A stretch of DNA of 64,000 nt from Schistosoma haematobium (GCF_000699445.3 NC_067198.1:32888536-32952535), one strand, 5' to 3'; positions 12,741-24,246 are shown, counted from the stretch's first letter. Notes: generated by a model from the sequence alone, not told the origin. Numbers and translations are program-made.

Positions 12741-12805
12741 GAAAGCCAATCAAAACACAAGGTCTTTTCTATATAAACCAAGGTCAAGGCAGAGAAGCGA
12801 TTCAT
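12741..12805 (+). promoter_or_regulatory. Predicted promoter: CCAAT box and TATA box
   Basis: AGCCAATCA (12744-12752) contains a CCAAT box, and TATATAAA (12770-12777) is a consensus TATA box 20 bp further on. They lie about 84-115 bp upstream of the predicted ATG at 12861, so initiation near 12800-12807 would leave a ~55-nt 5' UTR. The spacing is right for an RNA polymerase II core promoter. The start site is inferred, not shown. Confidence 0.6.
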
Positions 12806-12860
12806 GCTGGAATAAAAAGGCAGTGGACGTAGTTGTCGCATTTCTGTCTGGTTTTTGTCC

Positions 12861-14043
12861 ATGTCCGTTAGCCATCCACAGAAAAATGGTCTTCTGTTAC
12901 TTTTACAAGCTGCCAAGAAGTTGGATGAAGAAGGTAGGATGAAGAGTGCCAACTTTTACAATTTTATCTAGAAACATTACATCGATATTCCTATAGTACA
13001 GATAAGTGGGAACATAGATCTCAGAGAAATTACGATGAAACACATTCATCATACTCCTGTCCTCACAGCTATAGCTCACAAAAACGACCAGTCACATCTG
13101 TGAGGTAAGTTTTTTCTTCAGAAAATCCTAAAATTCATTTAGATGCACACACAATGAGCTTGAAAAAAGTCGGTAAGTTCATAAATGAAAATGTAAACCC
13201 AGTTCCTGCAGCCGTGCACACCTTCGTACTTGTATGGAGACCCTAAAAGAGCACTTAAATTTCGATAATGACGTACCAAGAATAACTATGCTGACAGTTC
13301 TAAAAAAGGCAACAGCTACTATACAAGTACGTTCTATGAATAAGTGATTTTCCACTATTTGTAATACATTATTTCCGATAACTTTGTTTATTGATATCTA
13401 TGTTATTTTTAATGTCCAGCTTTTAAAACAGAAAAAGCAGTGTCTTGAGGTCTATGAAGATAGTGAGAAACAAAGATGTGTCCAATTGCTCAAACGACGC
13501 CAGGCTCTTAGAAAAAAGTTGGAGGAGAAAAGAAGTCGTTCATTAAAACTGCAGAGTTGGAAAGAAAGAAATCGCAACTGTTCAGAGTGTTCCATTGCGA
13601 CTACATCTTCAGGTAAGATTTGTTTCATTGAACCGCTTTACAATGGTTCCTATGATTCTAAAATACTATCTTATTTCTTTATAGACGATTCTGAAATGGA
13701 TTTACGATCTGGTTCTTTATCTAATATAACTACACCGTCTTTAAATAACAATACACAACTATCCAATACAGCAGCAGCGGGTCTCAACACATGTGTTAAT
13801 GATCCAAACTTTGTTTTACACATATCCAAACACAGAAGTCTCAGTTCACCCATCGGCACTATAAGCAGTTCACCTGTCGGTTTGGATGCTTTCGATGCAA
13901 GTAGTTCAGATTCAGGATTTGAGGAAATCACTATATCTTCTAATGGTGTTGTATCTCCAAATGAAAACTCACTAACTTATTGTATCAATGATAGATCTCA
14001 ATGTGTGTCATCATATTCAAACAAGGTATGCAGGGCTTGCTAA
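12861..14043 (+). CDS. MXD/MAD-family bHLH-leucine-zipper repressor, six exons
   Basis: Predicted exons: 12861-12933, 12972-13104, 13143-13172, 13212-13326, 13420-13612, 13685-14043. All introns are GT-AG, and the coding phases (1, 2, 2, 0, 1) join without a frame break. The product is ~300 residues. Residues 9-24 (NGLLLLLQAAKKLDEE) resemble the Sin3-interaction domain of MAD proteins. Residues 72-117 form a bHLH beginning HNELEKSRRAHLR, keeping the His, Glu and Arg that read E-boxes. A zipper follows (L119, L126, E133, L140, L147), then a Ser-rich tail with an acidic SSSDSGFEE motif like MXD C-termini. The family pairs with MAX on CACGTG and represses MYC targets through Sin3. The ATG is preceded by an in-frame stop at 12813-12815. 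An alternative end is splicing at the GTATGC donor (14026) to an unseen exon. Introns 1-3 are only 38, 38 and 39 nt, and exon 3 is 30 nt. Confidence 0.85.
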
Positions 14044-14510
14044 ATATGTTCGATTTGTGCCCAATCCTCTTGTTATTTCCTTCGTCGACTGTTTGTTGTT
14101 CATTCTACTCAGAATTTTTTCATTTGCGTGCATCATAGTCAATGCTGCAAATTGGACATTTCGACGGCTTTCAGTCACATCGTGCCAATCAGTTTCCTCA
14201 CATTGTGTTCACTGATAGTGCAGTTTATTTATGTGTTCAATTATCTGGTCTGGAATTTTCGCTTTGTTAAAAAACATTGCTAATTTGTAGCAGCTCGACG
14301 TTTATCCTCTATCATCATCATACGTATTCTGAACTTTATTTATTTTCAGTTCTCGGTAAGTATTTACTGTCGCTGGTCATGTCAATTAGGTAGTGACTAC
14401 GAGTTTTTAGAAACTATTGAGTAAATTGTAATTGATACTTAGGACTGTTCTCATACTTCTACCGACATATTAGTTTTAAACGCACATTCCCTTTCCTGTT
14501 TTTAATTATC

Positions 14511-14771
14511 TTAATCCTTCCCACTGTTGGTGCGTAATGCAAACTGTGATTCTGCTCTATTTTGCATTTTACTGAATAATATTCGAGAGCCCTCATAGTT
14601 GCCTGCTGTATCTAGCAGATTTTGAATTAAACCGCTTAACATATTTCCCCGTTTATCTAATCCCTTCAACTTTATTCGTTGTCGTATATTCCTCGAGTAC
14701 TCACCTAATATTTCTGTGCGGATGCCAGATATGTCTTTCATGAATGAGTCACTATGCTTCTGAATCTCGTG
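14511..14771 (-). CDS. Possible minus-strand exon, function unknown
   Basis: An open frame runs from an AG acceptor (TATAG at 14772-14776 on plus) to a TAA at 14511-14513. It starts HEIQKHSDSFMKDISGIR and ends FALRTNSGKD, about 86 codons, with mixed composition that looks more coding-like than most AT-rich ORFs here. A strong donor-like GTGAGT (14699-14704) lies inside, so a 67-nt exon (14705-14771) is an alternative. A second open segment further up the minus strand (about 14831-14880, containing AHEAHYKAAAEIARD, with a GTAAG donor) does not join it in phase. No family is recognised. Confidence 0.2.
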   Translation of the reverse strand, partial: HEIQKHSDSFMKDISGIRTEILGEYSRNIRQRIKLKGLDKRGNMLSGLIQNLLDTAGNYEGSRILFSKMQNRAESQFALRTNSGKD

Positions 14772-15788
14772 CTATACACAAATTACTGAAATTTCTTGGA
14801 CTGTCTCGTGTCTTTTCCAGCTTACAAGTCACGTGCAATTTCGGCAGCGGCTTTATAATGTGCTTCGTGGGCATATGTATGCCAATATGAACTTTGTATA
14901 GTATTTTTCTGCGAAGGGTATACATGCTTTTAAAGATAATCTGATCATCTATCCAGCGTGGGTGCTTAATGCACTTGCATTATTTTTTAGTGATTTTGTC
15001 CAGTTTTTAACGGCAGCAAATTTGCTAGCTGTGATTGTTTGTACATTTAATGTTAGAAACCTTATATGTTGCCTGATATTCAAGTGACAAACTTATAAAT
15101 CCTGATTGATCTGTTTGTAAATAAGACAATTCTTTCCTCATTAAAGTTGTTATTTCGAAATATCCCTACAATGGCAGCTGTTTTATTGTAAACGAAGTTT
15201 ATTTCCTAAAGGCAATCTGCCATGTTAATACCCTAATTTGCTTGTAATAATATTGATCCTTTTCAAATTGTCTATATATTGTCTGCTTTCAATCTGTTTC
15301 ATTTATGATCCATTTAATTGGGTCTCTTAACAACTGATCTCGTTCAAATCAACCATTTCGTCTTTTGCATACCTCGTTCCGTTTGTTTATGTGATTGGGA
15401 TATTCGGATGGGTAAAACAATATATCCCCTGTAGGAAGCGCTTAAGGCTATTTATGTTTTGTCTCGATTTACTAGGTGGTCGGTACAATATCGTTTCAGC
15501 GTTTTTAACTGACTGAGATTTGTCGTATGCACTCTTACCATTTTTTGTACTGCGATTAATCAGCATTTTAGTCCGTGTTTTTATAGTCTCTCATTATGCA
15601 GGTGGACGAATGTTTCCACTCTGTGGTTAGTTCAGTCAATGTATTTCGCTCAGTGTGTTCACATTTTTGATCAGATTAACCGATCATTGTAGGGAAAGTG
15701 TAGAGCTATACATTTTGTGATATAAAGTATCTTACTTTCATTTACAGTGAGATAACACACCCTTGTATTTAAGTAGTTGCAGTTTCAC

Positions 15789-15995
15789 TCATTGCTGTTT
15801 TCTGGCTTTAATACATCCTTCCTTAATTTGGCGATTAAGTAGTTTGCCCAGTTTTTCATCTTGAGTCTTTCCAATACTTTCTGTTTGATAGTGGAAATTT
15901 CGCCTCTTATCAAAGTGAAATCTATACGTAGTTTCTGTGCTTAAAAACACAGCTGTGACAATGATAGTAAGGTGTGGTATTGAAGACATACTCAT
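15789..15995 (-). CDS. Possible small secreted protein, 68 aa
   Basis: The ORF begins with a signal-peptide-like stretch (MSMSSIPHLTIIVTAVFLST) followed by a basic, hydrophilic remainder with a KRR site near residue 31 and a C-terminus ending KARKQQ. Length and layout would suit a small secreted peptide or peptide precursor. A second frame over 15790-15885 is also open, which lowers confidence. There is no homolog I can name and no promoter evidence. Confidence 0.2.
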   Translation of the reverse strand: MSMSSIPHLTIIVTAVFLSTETTYRFHFDKRRNFHYQTESIGKTQDEKLGKLLNRQIKEGCIKARKQQ

Positions 15996-18008
15996 GTTTC
16001 ATAGGTTGTGAAAATTGTGAGCAATGAGACTTCCTTAGTTTCATAAATGTTACAGCTCAATTTACCAATAGATTCTCCTGAATATCCGGTCTCATAGGAA
16101 CAAGCTGAATATGGTGATAATTTTATGCTCGTAAATTAATCGCTCATTGGTTTGACTACGCCTGTTAATTTTAGACCACTGGTAATAAAGCATGAGCCCC
16201 ATCTCCATTGGAATAACATTTCAAACTATGAATGTAGTTTAAAGTTCAATGTGGAAACACTTTTCGAACTACCACTAGTCAAACTTGTGGTCCAAATCAC
16301 GTTTGATTCATTACTGCAAACTACCCCTAGGTACGTATTAATGTTGCACAATGTGTTTGAGAATCAATTTAACCCAGTAAGATAGTTTTTAGGAGGAATC
16401 CGTTCTTTCCGACGTTCGCCTGTAGTAAGTCTAGATATCTCCGGAGATAAACTCATGCTTCATTTACTATCTTATGTGACCAGTTGGATAGTATGAACAT
16501 TACATGTTCCACTGTTCATGTGATTGAAATTCCTATCTCATTGTATGTCCAGAAACAAAAATAGGGTTGAAACATCTGGTATTGCGTAACATTTTCTTGG
16601 TTTGGTTGTCATGTCTAAATACACTAGCTTGTAGGTATACAAAAATAGTAGTGTTTCAAGAATTTATTAACTGTCACACTATGTAATAGCATCTACTGCT
16701 AGTAATGTTCCCATCCATAAATTCCCGTCATGTTTCGCTGTATGGATTCATTATTTGTATATTTTGACAGCACAACTCGGTTACTAAAGTTTTGTCTATA
16801 TCGTATCTTGATTCATTGTGTAGGAACTGGTGAGTCTACGTAACTACATACGGAAAAATCGGTCTAAATTCGTGTTATAAGATTGAAAATAGCATAGACT
16901 ATTAAGCATGATTAATAACAGCTAACGAAATCTCATTTGTCCGTGAGGTCGATGGTATTTTCTATCATTTAGAAAGATAAGCAAGCTTAATTCCTAGAAA
17001 TATGGGCTATCACTTTTCAACTGTTTTGATTGACTTTAATTGATGACGAAGTTCGTTTGAGTCATATACTTAGACTCAGATTATTGTCTTAACTCCAGAT
17101 TGTAATGAAATAAGCCGAAATAGCTATTATGAATTGATGTTCTTCAAGCTAATGTTAGTAGTTGAAACTAGGTATTGATGTACATTCGACCATAGTTATA
17201 AATTCCGCTAAATTTATCTCGCCCTATAGGACTCATAAAAGTAAGCCTATTGTAAAAAGTGTGTGCATTCAAAGTTCCTTGTAATACTGTGTAGAACTAT
17301 AGTGTAGTTTTCCTTCAATACAGTATAGGCTGTTGTTATGCATTTTAATTGTACTTCTGCCCATCACAAGTTAAGATCTTAGAAATGTCTATCTTATTTG
17401 GCGTTCTAAGAATGTTCTGTAGTTTAAAAGCAGTGTTTTTGAGTATGTTACAGCTATCGAAAAAACAATAACGAATTGTAAATCAGTCTCTGTCCATTAT
17501 TTTCACTGTCTGTATGCGAGTAATTAATCTTATCACCAACTTCTCAGATGGAAGATAATTTCTTAACGTAGTCTTTTGAATATTGAGCAAGGAATTAACG
17601 TTGTGCAACATATGCTTGGCTCATGACAAGGCTTCGGTCTGTATTTCATGATTCGTTATGTTATGTGACAATGTTATCCCAACTACTTTGCTTACTTTGT
17701 TATCCAATGTGAATTAGTCAGTTAGCATAGCTAATTGGTTAAATATAAGGTACTTAAAGTTATACGAAGTACGGGAAATATTTCTATCTGTTTGTCACCA
17801 GTCCACGTCTTTTCTGATTTAAAGCCTCATCATTAAAAGAACTTGTACCCGGGACCTTACGTTTAACTTCAGCACTATTTGGTAGTTTTACTACATACAA
17901 AGAATCAGAAACATTTATTATCAAGTTTCACCACGTTGCTTATGTCATAGCCAGTTTTAAAAACTGCAAAGTATCCTAACTTCCAGGTATGAAAATGGAA
18001 ATTTTTAC

Positions 18009-18520
18009 CTACTCCCAAATGCCATGGTACGGCCGAGGATGGGGAGAGTTAACTCTCCCTCTCGAAATGCTCTCACATGGCTACGCGTAAACAGCCACTG
18101 CCAGGGAAGTCCTATTCACTGCCTTCTCGTGGCCCTACTGTTGTTTACGAAATTGAGAGGACGAAAAGCGAATATCCGGTGCTTTAATCGGGTTGGTGGG
18201 TACAGAGGATCTACATAGGGGAGTTGGAAAACCCTGATTCCAAATCAGTGGTGTGCATGGACTCCAGGATCCTGAGGGAACAAATGATATATGAACCTAT
18301 TGTTGGTCACCGACTATCATGGGACCACATCTTCTAACGTTTTACTGCTTTGTAGACTAGACCTCTAGGTAAAAGGTTTGGTGAGTGACCCCTGAGAAAA
18401 CCACCTGCTTCGGTCTTGGCACCAGGGCAATATCACATCCCACACAAATCAAATGACTTGTGTGGCACATATGTATTCAGTGCCCCTTTACCAATATTTA
18501 TGTGTTCAAATAAATAAAAA
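18009..18520 (+). mobile_element. ~0.5-kb GC-richer retroposon (family D), copy 1
   Basis: Begins CCCAAATGCCATGGTACGG and ends GTGTTCAAATAAATAAAAA. The start coincides with the 30746-31229 copy, so this looks like the true 5' end of a short non-autonomous unit and not a random truncation. It holds about 40 bp (around 18190-18235) missing from the second copy. The 64-codon ORF inside (18024-18218) is not conserved in the other copy, so no protein is called. The AAAT-repeat tail points to LINE-mediated insertion. Confidence 0.75.
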
Positions 18521-21039
18521 ACGCTTCCTTCATAACAACAAGAGCTGAGGGATCTTTCTTTATTATCGTCGAAGTTTATTCAGTCACTTACCCTCCGAGG
18601 GTTATAATACTCTTAAGATAAGTCTAAATTGGTTAAAACTCGATTACTTTACTTTCTTGATTAGGGTTGGGTGTCGATATAATTCACTCGAAACAAACTA
18701 CCACTTATAAGCATAAAAGTGGATTTCAAACGTTCTTTCATTATCAATGACGTCTGTAAAACGACTGCATTTTGTTAGCATCCTCACCGAATGGGACTGT
18801 ATCATTAGTGTACTCCAAGTCTTTGAGAGAGTTCCCAAGTGGGTTGGTCCCTGAGAAGTTATGTGAAGAAAGTGCTACCTCTATGAGTGTATAAGATAAA
18901 TAAAGAAAGTAGACCGGTTTAGATGATAGTTCATTATAAGCTCTGATTTGAGTGGTCGTACTCGACTGAAAGATACCCCTCATATTACTCTTTTTGTTGA
19001 AACCTCTCGATCGACAGAGTCGTATGTCGCTTTTAGGTTGATTGACTGTGAATAATTGGTCGTTGATGTGTATGTCTATGTTCTGAAATCCATCGAAAAG
19101 TGAAGTTTTGGTTGTAAAACTAGCAAATCATAGTTGTCATGACATGTGTATTCATGCAAACTATTTTTGTTTAGTTATTAGACATTTTATATGAATCAAA
19201 TATATTACAGTCAGAGTGTTCGGACTAGTTATTCCATTTCATGTACTCTGAGAGAATATAATATTCATTAAGCAAAATGATTAAAGGGTTTAAATTTCGA
19301 CTAGTTTCAGTCATAGAGAATTCTAGCCATCAAACCTCCATGAATTTAGTAAAACCATAGATGATAAATATAACATTAGATGACTGTGTATTATTGATTA
19401 TGGTTACTTATTACTAAGATTGACGTTGATTTTAAGCTTATTGTAGGAAAAAAAACAATTTGGTTACTATAACCATTTATATTCACATTGATTATTCCAT
19501 CACTAATTCTGACCGACTATAGAACAATTAGTTTAAGACAAAGGATAGCATTGGGCATGAAGTATGTGAACCTGATTAATATCGTCGTGATTAAGTGTTA
19601 AACCATTCTTTGTGTCAAGAATATGTTGAGGGAGTAATAATGTGACCTGTTTTCCACCAGTCGAGTTATACTTTAGGTCTACAACCATCTCGACATGATA
19701 ATGACTTACGGAATGTAGACTTAATAACATTAAAGTTAGAGAATAGACGCTAACGACTAGCATTTAATCAGAATGGATCACAGTAATCTAACCGTAAATA
19801 ATCATTGTGCAGTGGGATGTTAAACATCTTAAAAATCTGTCCAAATACATAGTAATTTATTATTTAAAAAAGGAGAAGTTGCGATAATATCTTTGAATGA
19901 ATCTTCACTAATGATCAATTTAGTACATAAAAAGAACTATGATAAGGATATCGATATCAAAAAATCTTGAAAAAAATTGTATAAATTAACAACATAGTTA
20001 TGGTTTATGTCAGTAGTCTTGATGTAGTTTGGAATTTGACCTTGAATTACTCATTTGGTCATACGTTTCCATTCGCTTGGTCTACTTCGATCTGAATCAT
20101 CTGATATGATAATCGTGGATCGTCATGTAAGTCCGACAGATTTCTTTACAAGGTCACTGAAGTTACAATTTAACTAGTTCTCACACAAATTATCTAAGTG
20201 TATTGCTTACATTTTTTTGTTGAAGAAAAAGTGTTTTATAAGACTGGAAGTTAATTAAATTACTTCTTATATACTATACTTGAATAACAATGTATCATGA
20301 ATTAAATAATCTAAATAAATAAGGTTTCGTTTTAATATGATTACTCTCTGTGTTTTCATTATATTCTCTTCATTCATGTTAAATATTTGTGTAATTTTAT
20401 TATTGAATGATTACAATATACAAGCATATACCTATGTAAATTAGTAAGTTATTGATTATTGATGTGAATTTAAAGTGGATACTTTTTCTAGTTGTTTAGA
20501 TCGAAGTTTTCAATCAATCAGGTTCTAGTTAGTATGTAAATGATACAGTTAATCAAGGTCATACACTTTACTTACATATTGAACTTATTTTTAAATTAAT
20601 CCATACTTTGATACTTTGACTCATTTAGTTCAGTTATTTAATTTTATATTTTAACGATTATTTACTCAATTTATTTATCAATCAATGAATCTGTATTTGG
20701 TGAGTATTCAAGATCCTTCAACCTAGATATATTTATCGACTTCTATGAATAGTGATACTTCTTGACCATAAGGTCATATTTAACTGTGTTGATCGACAGG
20801 TGTTTGTGATTGTATTTATTGTTAATAGATGTATTCAAAAATCAAGTAAATAATGTAAAGGCTCTTTACTTGAAAAATAAGGGTTGTATCAGAGCGTATA
20901 TCGAACTTTCATTTAAATTAGTGACTTTAATTTATGTTAGACAGGGTTGATCATTATTCTTGTGTTTAGCAACCTCATCATAGATATTCTTTTGGAGATA
21001 ACTTTCTTTTCGTCTAATTCTTGAGGATCAGTCTCCTCT
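18521..21039. other. AT-rich intergenic DNA
   Basis: No supported gene or named repeat. Minus ORFs at 18744-18983 and 19533-19763 show no motif or splice context. Confidence 0.5.
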
Positions 21040-21284
21040 TAGATAATTTACTTATCAACTTTAAGGATGGTGACAAAATCCAGTCTTTTAATCTCTTTGA
21101 GTAACAATGGAAGTATGTATGGGATGCATTTCTTGTTGGCTAAATCCAAAGTTTTACTTCAGGGCTGGTCTGTGTCATCACATAGACCGATTATAGGAAG
21201 TGAAGTAGTTGGATACATCTACTCATTCACATATTTTAGCAGACCAAACCATCCAGCTTAGAGAACAAAACCTCATCAAAATCA
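21040..21284. other. Moderately GC sequence abutting the truncated RTE copy
   Basis: Continuous with the 3'-side break of the RTE copy at 21285. It does not read as reverse transcriptase. It may be the pre-existing target or another repeat; unassigned. Confidence 0.35.
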
Positions 21285-22990
21285 TCCACCTGAGCTACGA
21301 ATCTTTTCCGCCATCTCGATGTCCATATCGTTTAGCTGCGTGCGAGCTATCCATTGTATGTCGTCTGGTCCTACTACTTTCCCACTCTCGATTTGTCTGA
21401 TGCCCATACCGCTTCGTTCGATCGTTTGTGGAGTGACATCTATAGGAAGGTGTGTGTGTGTGTGCTGCTTCAATGTCTGTTGGATTCAATCGGGCTGGTC
21501 TATTCAATAGTTCCTCAAATTGTTCCACTCATCTATTCCCCTTTTCTTGAATCTGAGAGATTAGCTTACCTTCTGTGTTCCTAGCAGCTCCATCTGGTTT
21601 GTTGTATTTACCTGCCAGTTTTTTTGTCGTGTCATATAAAAGTTTCATATTTCCTTCTCTTGCAATATTTTCCGCTATCGTCACTAAATGTTCTACGTAT
21701 TTCTGCTTCCCAACTTTAATACTCATCTTCACCCTTTTATTCGCTTGTGTATATTTGATCTGTTTCTTGACTTTCTCTTCTCTTGTTCGACTGTTGTTGG
21801 TTGCAGTCTACGTGTACTTCCTTTCTTGAATCTTGTCCATGGTTTCCATAGTGATCCATTCCTTATGATGATGCTTCTTGCGTTCCAGCACCTCCTGACA
21901 CGCTGAAGTTAGTGTTTATTTGATCCCTTTCCAGTTGTCCTCCATAGCGGTTTCCTCTTCTTTCAGTATATATAATGCGGCTTGGGACTTGTTGTTAGGG
22001 GTTATCTTGAATTCATTAAGTTTGTTAGTATCCCTAAGGGAGTCTATATTGAACCTTTGTAATTCTGTTTCCTCAGTTGTCCAATGCTTCTTTGGCTTTA
22101 TTTTCATCTTGACAACTACCGGCTGGTGGTGATCTGAAGTTATGTCAGTTCCCTTCCTTGTTCTCACATGTTCCATTGACCTTCTGAACCTTTTAGTGAT
22201 GCAAATATAATCGATGTGATCCTGTGTAGTGTGATTCGGTGAGACCCATGTAGATTTGAGTATGCGTTTGTGTGAGAATATTGTGCCGTCTGTAACCATT
22301 TTGTTGAATGCACATAAATTTTCGAACCTCTGACGATTGTGGTTCCTTTCTCCTAGTCAGTCATTCCATGTCGTCCCTTGATATCTTCATGCCTGGTGTT
22401 GTCTATTTTTACTTTGGCGTTTAAGTCAGCAATGAGGATGGTTATGAGTTTTCCTGAGGACTTCGCTACAATTGACTGCAGCCTCTCATAAGACTGATCT
22501 TTATTGTCTTTATTGCTATTATGAGTGGGTATATAGATCTGGATAACATTTATTGTGATCCCCTCTTTCTTTGTTTTGAAAGATGCTCTGATGATTCTGG
22601 ATCCATGCAATCCTTATCCTATGAGTGAGTTTCGTGCCCCTTTAGACAGCATCAGTGCAACTTCTTGTGTCAGCAAAAGATTTTCTTCATCTCGAGTACA
22701 ACAGTATATTGTTTGGACATCTCACGTACCTATAGTACCAATGGTAATTGTTAGGAAGAACACCAACTTCGCAGCTTTCGAAGAAACTCAGATTTCACCA
22801 TGAGGCGTCATAACTCTTCTAAATGAAAATCCCTCAACTCCCAGGGTAAATTTTCAATGGTATGAATGATTTTTTAGCAAGGTTTTCTACGGGATTGGGT
22901 TGATGATTGCATGCCTAACTCTCTTCCTTCATCCGGGCTTGCGACTGGCAGTAAACCTGAAAAGGCTAAAAGAGAAGATCCCACTGCTAG
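21285..22990 (-). pseudogene. RTE-clade LINE: endonuclease half, broken
   Basis: Minus-strand frames give the APE-type endonuclease followed by the linker to reverse transcriptase. Pieces at 22353-22610 (ITILIADLNAKVKIDN, the catalytic D-x-N strand) and 21916-22299 (TTQDHIDYICITKRF and GTDITSDHHQPVVVKM, the QIDYI-like and SDHR-like motifs with SDHHQP) are endonuclease. Pieces at 21529-21732 and 21282-21528 (EELLNRPARLNP, IRQIESGKVVGPDD) are the linker and RT motif 1. Frameshifts and stops separate them. The copy stops just after RT motif 1, so the polymerase core and 3' end are missing. Confidence 0.8.
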
Positions 22991-23524
22991 CAACATCCTA
23001 AAATATTTTGCATCAGTTGATAGTAACCTACTACGGAAGTTAACTCATAATCTTTACAAATCATCTACAACCCCACACCTATTTGTTGTCGTTATTAGGA
23101 ATTTAAAATATGAAAATTATAAAGAAACTTGGGTTATGATTTCATTCACGCTTGGTTTAGTTTTCCATTTTGTTAGTCTTTGTTCTACCATCAATGTCCA
23201 TTATTGTGTGCTTGTCTATGTGCGTTTGTCTGTGTGTACATAAAACAGAGTTTATTAATCAGAAACACGATTCGTACAGTCTTAGTCCCTTTGTGTTGGT
23301 TGTGTCGATTCCACCTTTGAACTTTGGGATTCAAGTAAGAGGAGGAAAATAATAATTTGCTGTATTTTTCGTGTTATTCATTGTTTTTCTAAATGACCTC
23401 TGTGAACAAGGTTATCATATGAATTGATGAATCGCGATTAATGATAATACGGTTTTCATATTAATTCATTATTCATTGCCAATTAATCAGACTAAAAAAT
23501 AGTTTTGATCACTGACATTTCTTT
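22991..23524. other. Intergenic DNA
   Basis: No gene supported. A plus ORF at 22911-23243 starts inside the LINE flank and has no recognisable domain. Confidence 0.45.
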
Positions 23525-23720
23525 GGGAAGTTATTGAAAACCATACAATACTAGAACAGATGTTTCGCACCAGTTCGAGACTCTTCAACAATGCACACAT
23601 ACACCATCCATCAACCGTACACAACGAGTACGACGTAAATAAACCACTGAGTTCCAATCCTACGGTTGAAACAATCAACTTCTGTTTGTTTGTGATACTG
23701 CGAACCACTCATTCAATTCA
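23525..23720 (-). mobile_element. Family B hammerhead retroposon, degenerate
   Basis: On minus, a decayed B-box region (ACCGTAGGATTGGAACTC) precedes GTGCATTGTTGAAGAGTCTC, GTGCGAAACATC and TGTTCTAGTATTG, then a tail-like GTATGGTTTTCAATAA. The order matches family B, but C3 is U, stem III is lost and stem I is mismatched, so the ribozyme should be dead. The plus ORF 23560-23862 is a shadow of it. Confidence 0.55.
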
Positions 23721-24029
23721 ATTAGTCACTTACTATGATCAAGTGAAGAATGAGACAGTAACCCTTATTGATAAAATGAAACGAGGATTGAGTTATGCCA
23801 CCAATCTACTCATGTTCTGTGTGTTGCCCGATCAAATTGTCACTATTTCACTTTACATGTGATTTGTGAGTTTATTGTCTAACCATGTGTAGAGTTGTGA
23901 GTTTGCATTGAAGGAGGTTTGTCAAATTAAAGGAAATAGTTGTTCAATGCATTGTGTTTTCAAATACTTTTACAATCGATATTAATCCAGGATGAGAACT
24001 ATCTCTTAATTACAGAAATCTTTTCAGAA

Positions 24030-24245
24030 AACTTCATCACAGATTAAGCAAAGATGGATAGTGTCTATCAGTGGAATCCAGGAAGCGCGTTTCGTCTTAT
24101 TTGGGACTCGTCAGCTGGATGTACCTGCGTCGCAGATTTGATGTCCACACCGGGACTCGAACCCAGTACCGTTTGCTTCAAACGCCATAGCATTATCCAC
24201 GTGGCTGCTGATTCCTGAAAGTCACTCGCTTGTGCAATGTGGTGA
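24030..24245 (-). mobile_element. Family A (Sm-alpha-like) hammerhead retroposon, tail-less
   Basis: On minus it starts CATTGCACAAGCGAGTGACT, has the tRNA-like region with B box (GGGTTCGAGTCC, 24153-24164 on plus as GGACTCGAACCC), then the hammerhead, then CACTATCCATCTTTGCTTAA, where it stops short of the usual tail. It sits directly beside a second, oppositely oriented copy (24247-24620). Known schistosome hammerheads belong to Sm-alpha elements; the identification rests on shared layout and core sequence. Confidence 0.85.
24066..24127 (-). ncRNA. Family A hammerhead, cleavage-site mutant
   Basis: CTGACGA (24108-24114) and GAAA (24090-24093) are intact and stem I is long (GCAGGTACATCCAG with CTGGATTCCACTG). 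The expected GTC is TTC (24082-24084 on plus as GAA), losing the 15.2-16.2 pair. Stem II is shortened to 3 bp before a mismatch. Reduced or no cleavage is expected. Confidence 0.75.
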
Positions 24246-24246
24246 A

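Larger units (their letters stand above)
14044..18008. other. Low-repeat, less AT-rich block downstream of the MXD-like gene
   Basis: Almost 4 kb holds none of the repeat families that fill the rest of the window. It could be 3' UTR, an intron after a donor at 14026, or flank with small genes. An AATAAA lies at about 16182-16187 on plus. I see no plus-strand exon that continues the bHLH gene. Two minus-strand candidates are listed separately. Confidence 0.4.

Noticed and set aside
12691..12952. Overlapping ORFs on both strands across the first MXD exon
   Set aside because: The frame that matches the Sin3-interaction-like motif and splices in phase is a different one, starting at 12861; these are shadows.
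13671..13931. 86-codon minus ORF
   Set aside because: Antisense to the Ser-rich last exon of the MXD-like gene.
23560..23862. 100-codon plus ORF
   Set aside because: Overlaps a degenerate family B retroposon read on the other strand.
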